The notes beneath the pieces are model-generated. The model ran no database searches. It was not told where the DNA came from and saw only the letters and a list, made by a program, of their open reading frames with translations. The position numbers and the translations under genes are program-made. From the NCBI GenBank assembly GCA_003427395.1, contig BFEA01000065.1, positions 2,445,772 through 2,468,184 on the forward strand: a stretch of 22,413 nucleotides of DNA. Reading direction: 5' to 3'. Positions within the stretch are counted from its first letter, which is position 1; every line of letters begins with the position of its first letter. The stretch is from Chara braunii (Eukaryota > Streptophyta > Charophyceae > Charales > Characeae). Shown here one piece after another: positions 10,103 through 19,228 of this stretch.

Positions 10103-11659
10103 TTGACGCCACCGAAAATCGGGCAGCGGTTCCACGCTGCTGCCGCTGAAAAAAAATTTCGGTAGCGCTTCCGCGCCGCTGCCTTAAAAAAGCAGCAGTA
10201 CCTCCCCCTTGGCCATCGCTATCGGTGTGGTTACGGCAGACAACACCTCCACCCTTGGTGAGATGGTGGCTATGACAGCCTCCTGTCTCAGCCTCAACTA
10301 CAGACCTCCACTTCTCCTCGCTCTCACTCTGCAACTCCAACAGCTCCTCTCACCAACTGGCCAACACTCAAATAGAGTGTGGGCAGCACCTCAAATGTGT
10401 GAGGCAACTACTGGCCAGCCCAACTTTTATAGCTGGCCAAAGGCTTAGGGCAACTGCTTGCCCTCAGCCAAAAATCGTAGCTGGGCTCAACCATTGATCA
10501 AAAAGAGATAAAGGGTTGAAATCCTTGATGTTCCCTTAGGAACACCAGGTTCCCAGCCCCAACAATGCACCTGGCCGCTACCGCAGGCCAGACGCAACTG
10601 CAAATGGTTGAACTAAGCCATTTACAGCAAACTGTTTGAACTCAACAGTCTGTTGTCAACTCATGATCCAAATGCTTCTTTGTCTTGTATGTGGTCTGAG
10701 GCCATGATCAGATTCGCGACCGTTTTTTTTTCCTTCTTATTTTCCCAACTCTTCCTCTCCCCTTCCCCTTCATTGCTTTGGCAGCCTTGTTTTTCCCCAA
10801 AAGAGGGAATACAAACAAATTAAAAAAAATAAAGGAAAAAAAAAAAAAAAAAAAAAAAAAACTATCTCATTTTCCCTCAGCCCTGCTTTACTGGCAGGGT
10901 GTGCTCAATAGTGCCCGTTGAGCCACCCCACCTGCTAAAAGACATTCCAAAGTTCAAACCCCATGACAATCAAGTGGGGGTACCAAAAAATACCCCAATT
11001 TTGACGATTTTTAATTAACAACTCGCTATATAAAACAATCTGAAAACAATCAAGCGCGTGGATTAGGTACCCACGCATCCACAGAAAAAAAATCAAAGTT
11101 AGAAAAAATCATTTCGACCATCAACAAAATGTTGGCATGAACAAAAAAAAAAAAAAAAAATGTTTTTTCCTCCAGGTGCCTTACCAACGAGGCATGGCAA
11201 ATCTCACGTGAGGCATCAACTGCCTCACTCACCTCGTACTCACACTAATGCTGTAATGCCTTGTATTGGACCACGATCTCAGCAAAAGAGATTTTTTATT
11301 GTTTGTTCTCATGGAGTAAAACCAGCAGCCCTCCTATATGAAGGATTGCAGCCGAGTAGGTTGCTCAACACAGCCTTGGGCAGGCTCCGTCTGACCCCTT
11401 TTGCAACCCCAACCGCGCTGCCGTCGACACGGCGGCCGCCCGGTTCCACGACATGCATGTCGTGATCACATACATGGCACGACCACCATGTATAACTCAC
11501 CTGGACCCAAGAATGCGTGGCCTACGCCAAGCAACATCCTTTAGGTAGGGTCGTCTGGTCATAGGTCTCCGTCGACCTCATACCTCCGCGGCTTCGACAA
11601 AAATGAAGCACTACCAGTTACTATCGTTACCCTCGGACGCCACAAACGTCCAAACTAAA

Positions 11660-11826
11660 ACTCGAAAACTTTTAGTCTCTCAGTCATGATTTAGACCTGA
11701 ATATACTTTCTGCAGATAACTTATCTCATCAAGTTATGAAGCCTGGATAACCCTTTACTAAGTTAGACATCGTCCGATATTTAAAAACATTGGGTAGATA
11801 CCCTTGTCAGGGTTTCTGCCCCGACA
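11660..11826 (-). repeat. Inverted-repeat arm flanking the PLE on the left, partner of 17961-18128
   Basis: The reverse complement of this stretch aligns with 17961-18128 at an estimated 70-75%. Shared anchors are GTCGGGGCA..AACCCTGACAAGGGTATCT, TCGGACGATGTCT and ACTTGATGAGAT, quoted in pieces. The PLE lies between the two arms, so it may have inserted into an older foldback-type or inverted-repeat element. The inner part (about 11792-11823) is itself an imperfect palindrome. Confidence 0.65.
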
Positions 11827-11843
11827 TTGAGATGTTGTCTTTC

Positions 11844-11940
11844 GAATCCTATGTGGTTTAAGGAAGTGAGACTACACTATCACTGAAAATGAGGAAGGTT
11901 TTAAAACCTTGTTAAGACGCTGCCTGTATGGGTAAGCGAC
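11844..11940 (+). repeat. Inverted-repeat fragment, partner of 6236-6329
   Basis: See the partner at 6236-6329. The fragment begins with GAATCCTATGTGGTTTAAGG and runs up to GGTAAGCGAC. The rest of the interval up to the PLE (11941-12189) holds nothing I can identify. Confidence 0.65.
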
Positions 11941-12189
11941 TGTTGTAAGGTTAAGAAACATCAGTTATGATAATCGTTAGAATAAGACCAAGACATGGAT
12001 GAAGACTTCCAATGGATGGTTACTCTCCGGATGCTTCGTTCACACTACGTCTGAACAACTTATAAAAATTTGATACGTTTATAAAATTTGTTAGGGGTTA
12101 TTTCTGACTCACTTGGGTTATAATCAGGTGACACACGGTATCAACCGAATTAGTTTCGTTTTGGATCTAGCCGGAGGGTTTCTGAAACC

Positions 12190-12199
12190 ATTCGGAGAG
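12190..12199 (+). repeat. Possible target-site duplication of the PLE, left
   Basis: ATTCGGAGAG directly precedes the left terminal repeat, and ATTTCGAGAG directly follows the right one (17618-17627). Eight of ten bases agree. This is suggestive of a duplicated target that later diverged, but it is not decisive. Confidence 0.4.
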
Positions 12200-12775
12200 T
12201 GGTGACAGGGGTTCATTGCAATGGACTTGGTATGAAAGTAGTGTTAATACGGTTTCATTAGGATATAGCATCGACCCCCTTGAGCCCGGGCCTGTTTGTT
12301 TTGTTTTGTGTGGTTTTGGCTCAGTGTGGTACACTTGCGGGCCTAAGCCTAGGTTCGACGATTTGTGTGGATTTGCTTTGGCTCAGGTCGACGAACGTTT
12401 TTTTGGTCCGGACCTTTTATTTTTTTTTGGCTACTCGAAACAGTTGCTACGAGAGGGTCAGCACCACCAGTTGGTAGGAGTCAGGAGTCAGACCTGACCT
12501 GGAATAACACCAGGGAGTGCGTAGTACTTAAGCAATGATTGTTTTCGTGGAAGTCCTCTTTCGGTCGGTGGTCTTTCTCGGCATATGCCGGGAGACTGCT
12601 TGTTAGGAGGAACGAATGGTGGATCTTGGGAGTAGTGGGAAGTTTTATTGTTGACCGACTGTGTACTCTACTTCTCAATCATGTGCGGGACTACGTGTGG
12701 TGTGTATTATGATGTATGTTAATCAATGATTGCTCAATTGATTTCTCTTAAGATGTATGTCATCTTTCATAGACC
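12200..12775 (+). repeat. Left terminal direct repeat (pseudo-LTR) of the PLE
   Basis: This 576-bp repeat matches 17031-17617 at an estimated 92-94%, from TGACAGGGGTTCATTGCA to CATCTTTCATAGACC. It contains GGTCCGGACC and CGGCATATGCCG palindromes, GAGGGTCAGCACCACC, and a T-rich run. Promoter activity would be expected in such repeats, but no clear TATA box stands out. I looked for a hammerhead core (CTGANGA...GAAA), which many PLE terminal repeats carry, and found none. The open frames inside it are not conserved between the two repeats. Confidence 0.9.
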
Positions 12776-12914
12776 TGTTGATGCAGGTGTGAACCTTTCT
12801 GGAGTCCTTTAACTGGGAGTGAGTGAGCACGAGTGAAGCTTGGTCGTCAATCTTCGTAGGACGGCATTTGAGTTGAAGCTTGGAAGTCAGTTTGAAGGGA
12901 TACTAGCTGCCAAT
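12776..12914 (+). other. 5' leader between left repeat and ORF1
   Basis: This is a 139-bp segment between the end of the left repeat and the ORF1 ATG. It contains two GTTGAAGCTTGGAAGTC / GTGAAGCTTGGTCGTC-like words (about 12833 and 12871), a short direct repeat. No other feature is apparent. Confidence 0.6.
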
Positions 12915-14159
12915 ATGGATAGTAATAACTACCTAGATGGTAATCGAGACGGTAGTTGAACGCGTTCACCAGACCGTGGACGCAGAGGTAACCGAGACGA
13001 TAGCCGCGGAAGACAACTTGAAGGCGGATCACGCAGCAGCAGTCGTGAGGAGAGAAGTGATGAACCTTCATGCCGAGGACCACCAACCTATTTTGGATGC
13101 AGAGTAGTTGGTCATTATCGAACGGATTGCTGGAGGTACTGGATGGATCCTGTAGCCCGGCGCCAGATGGAAGCAGACGGCTACGTCTGCCCAGTCGAAT
13201 TCGCTCGTAGGGCGTCACCCCCAGGGAAGAGAGTACAACAACAAGTGGCGGAATCAACTGTGGATAGTCGACTGGAGGAGCTAGGCCGGACGGTGGCATC
13301 CGTTCAGGAATTTGTTGAGATGGAGCGCGCGAGAAGAGTTGAGAAAGAACAGAGACGTCATGATCGAGAGGAGGCGCGACATGTGCAAGAAGAAGCCAGA
13401 GCAGCTGAAGTCGAGCGAGCACTTCGCAAAGCTGAGAGATTACGAAAGCATGAAGAGAAGCAACTGACGATGGCAAAGGCAGTCGAGGTGCAGGTTTCGC
13501 TATGACCGGGTGATATTCGTGAGGAGATCAAAACAAAAGTTCGTAACGCCATTTCGAGTACAGTGGTTAAAAGTCAATCTAAGGCATCAGTTGGTAAAGG
13601 GGAGGAAGTTGTTGCCGAAGATGTACTGTCAACATCAGGTACGGCAAGTGATGTGGAAGCTATCACTTAGGGCATTGATAAGCTATCAATCCAAGAGAAA
13701 CGCAAACGAGGTGAAGACACTCCGGTGGGTGACAGCCCGCCAGTGACAACACCTGCTAAGCGTGCAAGTAAACGATCACGCATTTGCTCCGTGAGGCTAT
13801 CTGACCGGCTACAGCGCACTCAAACTCGGATAGCAGTCCGGCGAGCGACACGAGGAACAACAACTAAAGCGCTCATCACAATGAAACCGTCAGTACGGAA
13901 TGCCAAGATGGAACGCATGATTTTCCTTGACAACACTAGGAGGGAACTGTCAAGAATGGATTACGATACACTGCGTATGATTTGTTGAGACGAAGGAGTG
14001 AATTACACTATGAAGGTGCGGTCGATCTTCGATATTGCCGATCACAGAGCGCAATTGCGCTTTGGTGATCTCCAGCCGGATTTCGACACTTTCGTGAATC
14101 TGGACGACGAAGCAACACAATCTAGCCGAGGTGAAGCGGACGTTGGAGCACAGGCCTGA
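12915..14159 (+). pseudogene. PLE ORF1: gag-like protein with zinc knuckle, coiled coil and SAP-like region (broken)
   Basis: The 414-codon frame starts at ATG 12915 and ends with TGA at 14157. It is interrupted by TGA 12957, TGA 13503, TAG 13668 and TGA 13986, with no frameshift. Residues 1-57 are rich in Arg, Asp, Gly and Ser. Residues 59-72 read YFGCRVVGHYRTDC, a CX2CX4HX4C knuckle whose first Cys is now Tyr; such knuckles bind nucleic acid in retroelement Gag proteins. Residues about 116-192 are a highly charged heptad-like coiled coil (Glu/Arg/Ala), probably for multimerisation. After a basic stretch, residues about 342-382 (RRELSRMDYDTLRMIC, then DEGVNY and DIADHRAQL) resemble a SAP DNA-binding helix pair. 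The probable role is packaging of element RNA and contact with DNA. Function is inferred from composition and motifs. Confidence 0.75.
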
Positions 14160-14516
14160 TTTTGCCTCACTACGGATCAGTGGGTCGTAGTGTCGCATGT
14201 CATGATGACTTTTCGACATGAAACGGATGATGATTTGGACTTAATCTTCTGCTTATTGACTCTTTTGCTAGCACTACGTGGATGCTATCGATGGCTTGCT
14301 AAATGTGTTGATTCTTGGGTCGGTCTCTTTTTGCAATATGGCCTGGATTTTCTCGCACATCCTAATTGTGTGTAAGTGATTACATCGATTAAATGTAAGT
14401 CGTAATATATAGGACAGACGTCTCGATCACTGTGGACGAGATGGAGGGATTATCTGTCAGTATATAGGAGGAATCGTAAGAACATGCACCTTTATAGATA
14501 GTGCAAATGCTTTGGT
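14160..14516 (+). other. Inter-ORF region of the PLE
   Basis: The ORF1 frame continues without TAA until TAA 14373, through a hydrophobic stretch (about 14240-14370) of unclear meaning. An alternative in-frame ATG for ORF2 lies at 14484, followed by TAG at 14499, so the true ORF2 start could be earlier than annotated. No other feature is visible. Confidence 0.45.
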
Positions 14517-17030
14517 ATGGAGTCATATGTTCTGCTCCATGTTGAGATTGTGGAACCTGTCGATTTGCTCTCTGTTGAATCTCTTTTTATTAAGAAATGG
14601 AGCCTGTTTCTTAATACAACAGGGAAAGCTACGAATCTTCGCAAGAAGGGACGACGGGGTAAGAAGGAACGACGCAGACAAGAGAAGAATGGTAGTGGGG
14701 ACAGGGTAGACAATCGGCCCAATCACCCAATACGTGTACGGACGGATATGGATGATGCATGGTCGGTCAACGTTTTTCAAATATTACGAAATCAGGATTA
14801 GAATGGTAATCGTAATTTCTCCTTATACATTGAAGGGGAGAACACGTGGTGTGATCGTTGGAACTGGATTCGCAAGGCTTTCGGTTCTTCAACTGTTACC
14901 TATGGTGACAAAAATGGATGCCTGAAGGATTTCAAGTACGCCTTCGAAACCAAGGGTTGTATTGTACTTCAGTATTTGAGACAATGGAGAGCCCGTAGGA
15001 GTGTGAGTAAACCTTTTCTGATTTCACTCTTACGTAATCCTAAACGTATCGAATCGCTCCGGAGATGGGACTTTGTTTCATTGTCAAGCCTGTACAATAC
15101 AGTGAAGGAGTTTGAGAGAAAGAGCACACGTGCATATTTAAGACGCTTGATTGACAGATGTGTTAAGGATGGCTTTGACTTTAATTTCTCTGCCCGGATT
15201 GTGGTTCGTTTACTTTTTTACGACCGTACTAAGATGGTTGAAGTTCGGAAGTTGGTTAACGATAAGTTAGGAAATCTGCTAATTCCTCCGTGTGTAATCA
15301 GACGAGCACGAATGTCACTCCGCATCATTTGGACACGTAATCCAAGTGTTGCGGAGTTAATACACAACGATCGGGCTTTTGCTCGAAAGGAAGTGTCAGT
15401 CTGCGCATGTGCAGGCTTAGCGTACCCACGGGTGCGAGGCCACGTACGTGTCAGATTGCGCGAGGTGGAAGATATTCCTACCTTAGTGATGAATTTTAAT
15501 AATGTTCCGAAAGTGAATCGTTGGGACAGGGTGTCGAGGTTCGGGCAGAAAATCAGCGAGAGCTTTGGGAGATAGACGAACGCTAAAGGTCAATTTGTTG
15601 TTTGTTCTGTCGATGAGTTGACCCGTTGCATGACGAATGTCATGACGCAGGAGAAATGCTTTTTGGATATGAGGGAAGTCGTTGGGGTAAGAAAGCGTTT
15701 TGAAGGGCTTGTCCTCACACCACTGGATAGGAATCCAGGAGAGACACTAGTGATGTGTCCGTTGTTGTATTATGAGGGCATAATGACATTATTCATCCAA
15801 AATACTTGGTACGTACCGGTCACGAAGAACGAGAGCACAATCTTGGGGGATATGAGATCGAAACTGGAGACGGAGGGGATTCTTGACTTCGTCAGATGGG
15901 ACGGTAAAGGGTGTATCAGCCATGCTTACGCCATGCCTAAGCACAAGGATTTGGAACGTTTCCGCCCCATTTGCCCATCTTATATAGAACCAACGTCACG
16001 CACGAGTAAGTTGGTTGTTAAGGCCTTTAATCACCTCTTGGATTGTCTCCCCCATGATTGGCATTTCAATCTGAAGGCGGTGTCGATGTTGATAACGAAG
16101 TTCGAATCGATTAATAAGAAATTGGGTGACCTTGTTTTTTACCCTGATGTTGTTGCAAGATCCTTCGATATTAAAGATATGTTTAGCCTGCTGCCGCATC
16201 AGGACATTTTGGATGCAGTCGATTGGTTGTTGAATTTTCATGCAGAGAAATGACGGACTTTTGTTCGTGTTAACCCACGAGGTAGAGGGGCTAGTTTCGG
16301 AGTGACTGCTGGGTTTGACTACTAGAGGAAGGTAGGCTTTAAGGAGATTCGGCAGTTTGTGAACTTCGAACTCACACACACGTACATCAAAGCCCTGGGT
16401 ATTCTGCTTCAACAAAAAGTGGGAATTCCTATGGGTAAGAGCACAAGTCCGCCCCTCGCATGCATTATATGTGCAGGAGCGGAATATCGTTTCCTTAGCA
16501 GTTTGGGGCAGAGACGGAGTGTTGTTCACGGAGTCAGGCTGATTGATGATGTTAGTCTGATTGTCGCAACTGGGAAGCTACTCCCCCATGAAGTTGAACT
16601 AATTTTTTCGAAGTTTTCAACGTGCTATCCCGATAACCTCACCCTTAAAAGAACGGATCATGGATCGGGTAGATGGGACTTCTTGGGGTGTGAAGTCCGG
16701 ATCAATGAACACTATCCTTTTGTGGACTATGTACAAGTGTCCAAGAACGAAGAATCAATATGGCATAGCGAGCGCTTGTCCTTTTTCAATGGCCAATCTT
16801 ACCTATCATAGGGCAGCAAGACACAGAAAAGTGTTGTTTTAGCCAGTCATTTGCATCGCATCGACCGTAATACTTCAGCGAGGCACAAGATTCCGAGACG
16901 AGTGATCTCATTGAAACGAGAAGCACACCTGAAGGATGTCCCAAATGATTTTTTTCTCCGCATTTTAAAACGCTTTGCGCATGGTAAGGACACACACTGG
17001 AAGCTTGCGACGGACTTGGTGAGTAAGTAG
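14517..17030 (+). pseudogene. PLE ORF2: Penelope-like reverse transcriptase with long N-terminal extension (broken)
   Basis: The 837-codon frame runs from ATG 14517 to TAG 17028, interrupted by TAG 14799, TAG 15573, TGA 16251, TAG 16323 and TAG 16809, with no indel. The protein would copy element RNA into DNA. RT landmarks, counted from 14517: LDRNPG with VMC at about 402-414, FRPICPSY at 482-489, motif A FDIKDMF with Asp 551, motif B GIPMGKSTSP from 636, motif C LIDD with Asp 677 and 678, FLGCEV after 720, then a thumb-like HLHRID and KREAHLKDVP region. All three catalytic aspartates are encoded. About 400 residues precede the RT. They are basic near the start (KKGRRGKKERRR) and contain TRNPSVAELIHN followed by CAC (296-298). 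No GIY-YIG motif is seen on either side. The last codon abuts the right terminal repeat. Confidence 0.85.
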
Positions 17031-17617
17031 TGTTGACAGGGGTTCATTGCAGTGGACTTGGTATGAAAGTAGTGTTAATACGGTTTCATTAAGATATGGC
17101 ATTGGCCCCTTGGAGCCCGGACCTGTTTGTTTTGTTTTGTGTGGTTTTGGCTCGGTGTGGTACACTTCCGGGTCTTTTGAGCCTAGGCTCGACGATTTGT
17201 GTGGATTTGCTTTGGCTCAGGTCGACGGACGCTTTTTGGTCCGGACCTTTTATTTTTTGTGGCTACTCGAAACAGTTGCTACGAGAGGGTCAGCACCACC
17301 AGTTGGTAGGAGTCAGGAGTCAGACCCAACCTGGAATAACACCTAGGGAGTACGTAGTACTTAAGCAATGAGTGTTTTCGTAGAAGTCCTCTTTCGGTCG
17401 GTGGTCTTTCTCGGCATATGCCGGGAGACTGCTTGTTAGGAGGAACGAATGGTGGATCTTGGGAGTTGTGGGAAGTTTGATTGTTGACCGACCGTGTACT
17501 CTACTTCTCAATTATGTGTGGGACTATGTGCGGTGTGTAATATGTGTATTATGATGTATGCTAATCAACGATTGCTCAATTGATTTCTCCTCAGATGTAT
17601 GTCATCTTTCATAGACC
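17031..17617 (+). repeat. Right terminal direct repeat (pseudo-LTR) of the PLE
   Basis: This 587-bp repeat is a direct copy of 12200-12775. It differs by scattered substitutions and small indels, for example an extra AATATGTGT near 17540 and TTTTGA near 17176. It starts on the base after the ORF2 stop codon. The CGGCATATGCCG palindrome is kept at 17412-17423. Divergence between the two repeats plus nine stops suggests an old insertion, or two repeats that were already different when inserted. Confidence 0.9.
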
Positions 17618-17627
17618 ATTTCGAGAG
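17618..17627 (+). repeat. Possible target-site duplication of the PLE, right
   Basis: ATTTCGAGAG follows the right repeat directly and resembles ATTCGGAGAG at 12190-12199 (8 of 10 bases). Confidence 0.4.
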
Positions 17628-17960
17628 ACGAAAACTTTTTAAATTGTCCATCAGTAGGATGATGCAGGAACCATTCCAAAAAAATCCTCATATAGGTTTC
17701 CATGAAATGCATCTAGGCAAAAAACAAAGTTTCAATGGTATAGAAAAGTTTTTTTTTTTTTTTTTAATGTTGAATAACTTGAATTCAATTTTTTTCTTGT
17801 GTTAATATTTTGTTTTATTGGCATAAAATTACGGTTTGAAACAAGACGAATGTTTGAAATGTTATATATTGTGGTCGCTGCTCTTATATCATAATTTCAT
17901 AATAATAATGATCTTTGTTTATGTGAAACGACGGGACGTTGTTTAATGGAGTCTGAAAAT
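17628..17960. other. AT-rich flank right of the PLE
   Basis: This is AT-rich DNA with a run of about 17 T near 17749-17765. No gene, RNA or placed repeat is apparent. Confidence 0.5.
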
Positions 17961-18128
17961 GCGGTCGGGGCAAGAACCCTGACAAGGGTATCTGCCCGGT
18001 ATTTTTTAAAGGTCGGACGATGTCTGACTGTTGATGAAATTTTGTTTGAATGATCTGACTTGATGAGATCGGGGTACTTGCAAAAACTAATTTAGACCGA
18101 CCCTATGATCATGAGACCAAAACTTTCC
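17961..18128 (+). repeat. Inverted-repeat arm flanking the PLE on the right, partner of 11660-11826
   Basis: This is the reverse complement of the left flank. It includes the imperfect palindrome GGGGCAAGAACCCT/AAGGGTATCTGCCC (about 17967-17997). With its partner it brackets the PLE. Confidence 0.65.
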
Positions 18129-18206
18129 TAGCCTAAGTCAGATGCAGCGACGCTCGTTGTCGGTGCGAATATCCTTACAAGGGTATTCGCCCTGATTTTT
18201 GCAAGT
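18076..18206. repeat. Nested hairpin unit: 11-bp inverted ends around a 12-bp stem
   Basis: ACTTGCAAAAA (18076-18086) is inverted as TTTTTGCAAGT (18196-18206). Inside it, GCGAATATCCTT pairs with AAGGGTATTCGC (18165-18190, 2-base loop, one wobble). The motif resembles the AAGGGTAT...GCCC palindrome at 17967-17997. It may be a small foldback element or part of the older inverted-repeat element. Confidence 0.5.
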
Positions 18207-19228
18207 GACAAAAAATTAAGTTTGGTTTAAAGTCTGAGCACACCACAACAAGTCACGGTTGTGCCTATTGTTTACGCTGACAGAATGGTTGACTAAGAGT
18301 AGGGAGTGTGTGGACGCGCGGACTTAAGGCGCACGTGATCTCTCTTTTTGTTGATAATTGTGAAGCCGGCATGGTTGCCGGCCAAGTTTTTATCTCTGAT
18401 TGAACTAGGATTAAAAAAACATTGTCTCTTGATTGGTGCGCTTGACCATGACATGTCTGTATGTGCACAGGACAACATTGACGAAAGCACGACTCTACGT
18501 GCGTCAACGTCGTCTTGCGCGATGAGCGGAAAGGAAAGTAAGGGTAGAAGGGGGGAAATGAACGACTGCGCGGTATGCGTGGGGCTTAACGTCGTGAGCT
18601 TTAGTCGATAGACCAAAGGTGTGGTTGTGGAACATTTTAGTAGACCCTCATGCCACGTGGTACCCGTTTGTATAAGACAACCGCTAGTGCTAGAACCAGC
18701 CACGACCCCAACACTATTGGTTACGGTGGCGGACTTTCACTAGAAAGATTTAGGGATCAAGACCATCGACCAGCGGCTCAAAAGTATTAATGCAGTTTGA
18801 AGGAACCAAAGGGTTGAGGGTCCTGCGAGACTACCCCCTTTGGTTCTGTCATCGATACCTACAGTACACCCGACTGGTGGAACGAAGAGGGTGCCACAGT
18901 CCTTCCCCTTTTTTCCCTGCGGTCCCGATAGCTTGTCGTAGCCATTTTTGTTTATTTTTATTAAGTTAAAAGTCTTGCCTTAGGAGCGGGCACGGTACCA
19001 ATTCCGAGGGCTGTTGTGGAGTCAGCGTGTCTGACTCGGTTAGTACGCCTATGGAATATGCAAGGGGTGAACTGTGGAGTTATGTATCACCCGCAGTCAA
19101 GACCATGGGCATGCTGACCACATGCGGTCAGGATCATGGCCACCGAGGCCAGCTGCGGGGGCCAAGTGCGGCCACAAAAACCTCGACATTTTTAATTTGT
19201 GGGATAATAGGCGGAAATATATATATAT
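18207..19228. other. Unrecognised non-coding sequence
   Basis: No frame has a recognisable domain. Small inverted motifs are present: GCCGGCATGGTTGCCGGC near 18365, and GAGTCAG/CTGACTC with a 5-base loop near 19020. The AACCAAAGGG/CCCTTTGGTT pair near 18805-18847 could form a larger hairpin. I see no RNA gene or known element. Confidence 0.45.

Larger units (their letters stand above)
7079..11524 (+). repeat. Large non-coding dispersed repeat, copy B
   Basis: This is a same-strand homologue of copy A. It is longer because it keeps a 950-bp internal segment (9151-10102) and carries a 457-bp insertion (7245-7701). Hairpins and homopolymer tracts sit at matching places. Homology ends at about 11524, just after a TATAACTCAC(C/T)TGGAC segment. 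The two copies differ by many substitutions and small indels, so they are not a recent duplication. About 1.07 kb separates the end of A from the start of B. I considered that they are two giant LTRs of one element, but I lack evidence for a primer-binding site or internal genes. Confidence 0.8.
12200..17617 (+). mobile_element. Penelope-like retroelement (PLE), nearly full length, decayed
   Basis: The element is 5.4 kb. Direct terminal repeats (12200-12775 and 17031-17617) flank a gag-like ORF1 and an ORF2 with reverse transcriptase. The RT has the PLE order of motifs: LDRNPG...VMC, FRPI, FDIKDMF, GIPMG, LIDD and FLGCE. LTR retrotransposons and LINEs do not show this set. No protease, RNase H, integrase or GIY-YIG domain is visible. 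Both ORFs sit in one frame, broken only by nine in-frame stops, so the copy is inactive but structurally well preserved. It is flanked by an older inverted repeat. Families lacking GIY-YIG (Athena/Coprina-like PLEs) are an obvious comparison; the clade is not settled here. Confidence 0.85.

Noticed and set aside
2741-11524. Copies A and B as the two LTRs of one giant LTR retrotransposon
   Set aside because: The 1.07-kb interval between them has no primer-binding site, polypurine tract or gene that I can support, and the copies are too diverged. I keep them as dispersed copies.
12847-13476. 209-residue minus-strand open frame over ORF1
   Set aside because: It is a shadow of the ORF1 frame. 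The plus strand shows the zinc knuckle and coiled coil, the minus strand nothing recognisable.
14517-17030. Functional RT using stop-codon readthrough or a variant genetic code
   Set aside because: Deamination of CGA and CAG explains every stop more simply, and the ORF1 knuckle also shows decay.
12200-17617. Hammerhead ribozyme inside the PLE terminal repeats
   Set aside because: CGAAACAG occurs (12436 and 17268 regions), but no CTGANGA core lies upstream and no cleavage triplet fits.
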